Of a stretch of 64,000 nucleotides of DNA, positions 59,723-64,000 are shown in pieces. The translations under genes and the position numbers were made by a program. Each line of letters opens with the position of its first letter. Position 1 is the first letter of the stretch. The stretch comes from Spirodela intermedia (taxonomy: Eukaryota; Streptophyta; Magnoliopsida; Alismatales; Araceae): assembly GCA_902729315.2 (NCBI GenBank), contig LR746273.1, positions 5,363,501 through 5,427,500 of the forward strand. The letters are read 5' to 3'. The notes under the pieces are model-generated. The model was not told the origin of the DNA. It ran no database searches and saw nothing but the letters and a program-made list of their open reading frames with translations.

Positions 59723-62700
59723 CGCCATGCCGGCCCAATCTTGGATCCCATGCCACACAAGGGTAGTAATAAGCTTCATTGGTAGGTAATTGCGACCCGT
59801 TTTCTGAAGTTCATATCGATCTAGATATGGAAAGCCCTCATCACAAATGAATGGGTCATGCCAACCTTCAAAAGGGAGCGCAAGGCAGCCAATTGACTTC
59901 CCTATGTCGGAATCAGTAGAAACAATGTTGAGTCTCCAAAACCTAATTCTATATGGTCTTCCAAATGATACAAAATTCCCTTAATTCAAAAAACTACAGG
60001 GAGGAAAAACATCCATTTGGAAATTGACTACCATGTGGGCATAACATATTTCTCCTCTACCAGCCGTGAAGTCAATGGATTGTTTCATTTCAATGTTGAT
60101 AGAATTTTTAATGGAATCCATAATTTTGAAACCTTTCACTGAATGAAAACTATGTTCATGATTTTCCTTCATCACCAACTCACTTTTGAAACTATGTTTC
60201 ACAGAAGCTTTACTTCTGTGATATGTTAAATAAAATTTTAACCCCAAAGGAAAGTACATGGTGAGTAAATCTTATGATCTAGATATCACTATCTGAAGGA
60301 ACAATTTCAAGGCTCATTAACAAAAAAGAATGTGATAGGTACCACCACAATGGATTACAAATTACACATAGTTATGCTCTACTCCATATATGCACACCTT
60401 CATTTAGAAGAAAGTATAATAAATTGCAATTCCCCTCCTAATAAATTAAGATTTTCATTGGAATTCCCCTCAATTGCAAATAGATTTCATAAATGACATG
60501 AATTTAAAGCACTAAGTTTCCATCAACTTTACAAAAGCATAGTATTGACATCGAGTTAAAAAAAATTGCAATCTGCTTAAGAGGGATCCTAGGAACTTTT
60601 TTTTTCCATTGAAGGAGACTATGGCGCTGTGCTGGCTACACATTTTTCTAAATAAATAAGTAACTGAATAAAAGGAAAATAATTCCAATAAACTGAACTT
60701 TATTTGGAAGCATCTCAAATTAAATATTTATTAACAAAATTAGTAAATAAAATTTTAAATTAATGATCCCAACCGATATAGTCTCATAAACCCATTTTTC
60801 TATAATGCAGCTTTCAAAGTGATTCTTCATCCATAAATTCAGGATGTGGTATACATAGCATTGTTGATTACATCTTGCTACTCTCAAAACTAATGATTAT
60901 ACATGTGAGAAAATCCCACCATACCTATTTTACAAAATAAAGGTGCACCATATGATTTTCAATCATTAAACAAGGACTAAGAGAAACAAGATGAAAGAAA
61001 TCAAAGTTGTGGTGAAAATTTGTCAAGTAGACTAACACCCTAGGATAAATACTGCACTTTCGATTGATATTCCCTAAAACCTTCACCCCACTAGAGATAA
61101 TCACTCCAAGCTCCCTAGATTACCTTTCAATGCAAACAAGTTGCTGATGACAACAAACCTCTTCTTTCGCTGTCATCTCCTCACAAAAGAAGGAAAGCAT
61201 CATGTTTTGAGACAATCAGATCAAGGAATCTTGCACAAGATGGGGTAGAGGTGATCAAGAGGAGGTGTAAGGTTCACGATAGAGCGAGACATGATAGAAT
61301 GAGGTAGATCAAAGAGAAATGACGGCTGGGAGATTAGGTATGTAAAAACCCTAGTTCTGCCTTTTAACGCCCTCATATAGTGGAGTTCAAAAGTAGAAGG
61401 TTTCATTAATTTGTGTTATTTAAGATAATCTTATTTGAAAAATAATGTTGAAAAGTGTCGGAATAACCTAAATAGTTCCATGCCAATAATGATGGGTAGT
61501 GGAGAATACAAGGGTACATATAGACATGAAATGAGACTCGTATGCAGATCTAACATCACTAAACTAAGGTTTCAAAGGTTTTACCTTTGTTTAATATTAC
61601 ATGACTTATTAAATTCACATGGTTAGACTAAAACTCAAGGTAGACCATAAAAAATATACTCATCAGCTCTAGTATGCATTTTTAAATTAATTAGTTGACT
61701 TTGGTTAGGTTGTATATGATAGGGCATGCTCTTCATGTAATGTATGAGCTATGATATAAGTTATTGCAGGGACTATGTCATTAGGTCCATTATCTGTTAT
61801 TTGATCATAATAGAGTTAAATAGTGGTCTTCAAATAGTGATTGGGAGAAATACTTGGATTCTAGTGAGTTAAGACTAGATCAATAGTTTCAAAATAGCTT
61901 AGTTCAATAGACAAATATTTGTGAATGAAGGAAGATTTTCTCCACCAACATCATTGCCATTATAATCATTTATCCTTCATTCCTTATTTTCATTGGTGAG
62001 CAGCATGATCTGCACTAGCATGGATTTACCCATTATAGGTAGTTAATGAGAACTAAATGACCATAACATCTATAAGGGGACTAGGAGAAAAAATTCCTCA
62101 AAAAGGAGGTTTGAGTGTTTCTGATCCTGATTTGAATTAGCTGATCATAACACCATGTAATTATAAATATAATAAATATTTCTGGAAGCCAAAATATACT
62201 TCACATATTTTGCATTAAATTGTGTATTACTTTTTTGCTGGTATGCTAATCATGAAACTTCTAATTTTGCAGCAGAAATTAGTGGTCTACAAATACAAAC
62301 TTGGCCAATAAGACACCACATTGCCTTTGATCCTATCATGAGGCCAATATGCACCACAAATTTGACGGATCCTATGAAATAATTTTTGGGGAAATTAGGA
62401 TCCTCTAGCCAAAGTATACATATGTATCCATCCTCACACCTACTAGTGAAGGCATCTCTTTGCCCGCCACCCTCAATGAGGCACCCATCTGCCTGTATAC
62501 CTAATGTGCTCCCTCATGTCTCCTTCCCCTCATGCCAACCCTGATGCCTGCTAGTTTGCGCACCAAGCAGCTATCTGTGCCAATCACCTTGTTCCTTTCT
62601 GTATACACACCCATCAGCATCTATTGTGGACCATAGTACCCACCCATGTAACCAAGTATTACCAATCTCCTATGTATTATTCATAATCCTACTAATAGTT

Positions 62701-63920
62701 TATAGTATTTCATCTTATACCTTTTTATTTCCATATACCATCATAAATAGATTGCCTTAACACCCTAGCCTTTTGGTAAATTTTAAGCAACATCAGTCCT
62801 AATTACTCTAAAGCTTTAAATGTTAATGTGTGGGAATTGTATGTGCTTTATATGCTCCTTTTATTGGTTATCATTAACCTCTATAAATGGATGCTGGATT
62901 TTATGTGAACATTTTTTGATACTATAGTTTACTTTCTCATCCCACGTCAAGAACCCTCCAAGCATCTTAGTGTTGCATCTCCTATTCGCTCTTCTAAATT
63001 GTCACTTGGGGAGTGTTCAACACTTTGTGGTGAGAGAGGGCTTAGATTTGCACATATAACAAATCCCAACTGTTTACATAATATTTAACATGTCCTATAA
63101 TTAGTTAACATGTTGTTAACAATCATCTTGCATATGTAAATGAAATCACTATAAATAATTACAATGGTAATAAAAATCTACTTGGAACTATGACTTCACC
63201 CTTGTGCTGATGTGGGCACATTGAATTCGAAAACTTTTAGTAGTGCTCCGTCCATGGATTTTATTTTTTGTAACATTAATACGAAAAATATTATCCATTA
63301 GAAAATATCATTGGCGTTATGTTTAATCTTTGAAGTTTGTGTTAGTGTTCAAAATCTAGAAACTTTATCTCTTGGATGTAGACAAGAGATTATAATCCTC
63401 AATCAATTACTATGTAATCTATGTCTTGAGTCATTATTTCACTACATGCTAAATGTTTCCCATCTGGCATTAGAAATATATATATCATACATGCACACAT
63501 TCTATGTACACTAAGACCTATAAAATTTTAGTAGGAAGATATGAAATCGGCATGCCACTATGGGCTTTCATATAATGTCCAAAGGTAATATACCTTATAT
63601 TGTGGCCACTATGAACAGAAATAGCAAGCTAAAAGTGAATGTACCAAAAATAATGTTGAGACATTAATGTGAATCATAAAGTTAATTATGAATCATGGAA
63701 ATTATTTGATAAATAGGTTTTGTAGGTGAAGGTGAACAATGTGAGTGTATTAAGTAGTACTGGGTGGCCAACATGAACATTGACATCTAGATCCTTGGTG
63801 GAAACCAATTTCAAGGGTCAAAATGACCTGAAACCCAAGGCCTACTCTAAACATGGGTAAAGCACTTCAGTTTTCACATTATTAGATTCTAGAAATGATA
63901 AGGTAGAGTGTGACCAAATA
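59723..63920. other. Intergenic DNA, no gene seen
   Basis: AT-rich with scattered short frames; none longer than about 92 codons and none with a recognisable domain. A more GC-rich stretch at 62440-62660 has no coding frame that I can support. Confidence 0.5.
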
Positions 63921-63924
63921 AAGT

Positions 63925-63938
63925 GGGGGGGGGGGGGG
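63925..63938. repeat. G14 mononucleotide run
   Basis: Fourteen consecutive G residues close to the window end. Confidence 0.97.
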
Positions 63939-64000
63939 AATCTAAGTCCATGAACATAGAAAGGCTATAGGAATAGAGAGAGATAGATGGTAAGAGCCTT

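Noticed and set aside
1-64000. CRISPR array, tRNA or rRNA genes
   Set aside because: No regularly spaced repeat-spacer pattern, no cloverleaf with B-box and no rRNA signature noticed; the short tandem arrays have no spacers.

Overview
This is nuclear DNA from a flowering plant. The evidence is spliced genes with GT-AG introns, a linker histone H1, an FLK-type triple-KH protein, plant Ty3/gypsy retrotransposons and a plant LINE with a C-terminal RNase H domain. I cannot name the species. Most of the window is AT-rich repeat and intergenic DNA. I found no bacterial genes, CRISPR array, rRNA or tRNA.

Layout. 1-7.4 kb: a long AG microsatellite, then a badly decayed plus-strand Ty3/gypsy remnant (element A) whose integrase has lost its catalytic end, followed by a 33-bp minisatellite. 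8.3-9.0 kb: a GC-rich block with a strong hairpin and an internal duplication. 9.1-18.7 kb: minus-strand Ty3/gypsy element B, whose 5' LTR is cut short. 19.1-19.5 kb: an unidentified minus-strand exon. 19.8-28.4 kb: the best-supported gene, a plus-strand FLK-like KH RNA-binding protein. Its six coding exons join in frame to 440 residues, with a 2.9-kb intron in the 5' leader and a GC-AG last intron. 30.7-31.9 kb: a minus-strand broken copy of PNO1, the ribosome-assembly KH protein. It keeps an intron but has two frameshifts and a lost KH core. 32.5-32.8 kb: the first exon of an unknown, probably plastid-targeted protein, with TGGGCC motifs upstream. 33.2-38.2 kb: AT-rich DNA without recognisable genes.

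38.2-54.0 kb is a nested transposon stack. A LINE reverse transcriptase ORF is split just after its GDP motif by a 10.5-kb minus-strand Ty3/gypsy element (element C). The same LINE is split again further on by a plus-strand solo LTR of the same family, with perfect GCAAG target duplications. The two LTRs of element C are unevenly similar: a block of about 450 bp is nearly identical while the flanks are clearly more diverged.

55.6-56.7 kb: a complete minus-strand two-exon linker histone H1 gene (302 aa) with a TATA-like box. 56.8-64 kb: mostly intergenic, with a partial tandem repeat at 58.9-59.7 kb and mononucleotide C and G runs.

The genes do not form a pathway. FLK-like (post-transcriptional control, flowering in Arabidopsis), H1 (chromatin) and the PNO1 relic (40S ribosome assembly) are independent loci separated by transposon DNA. 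All alignments and identities were judged by eye.
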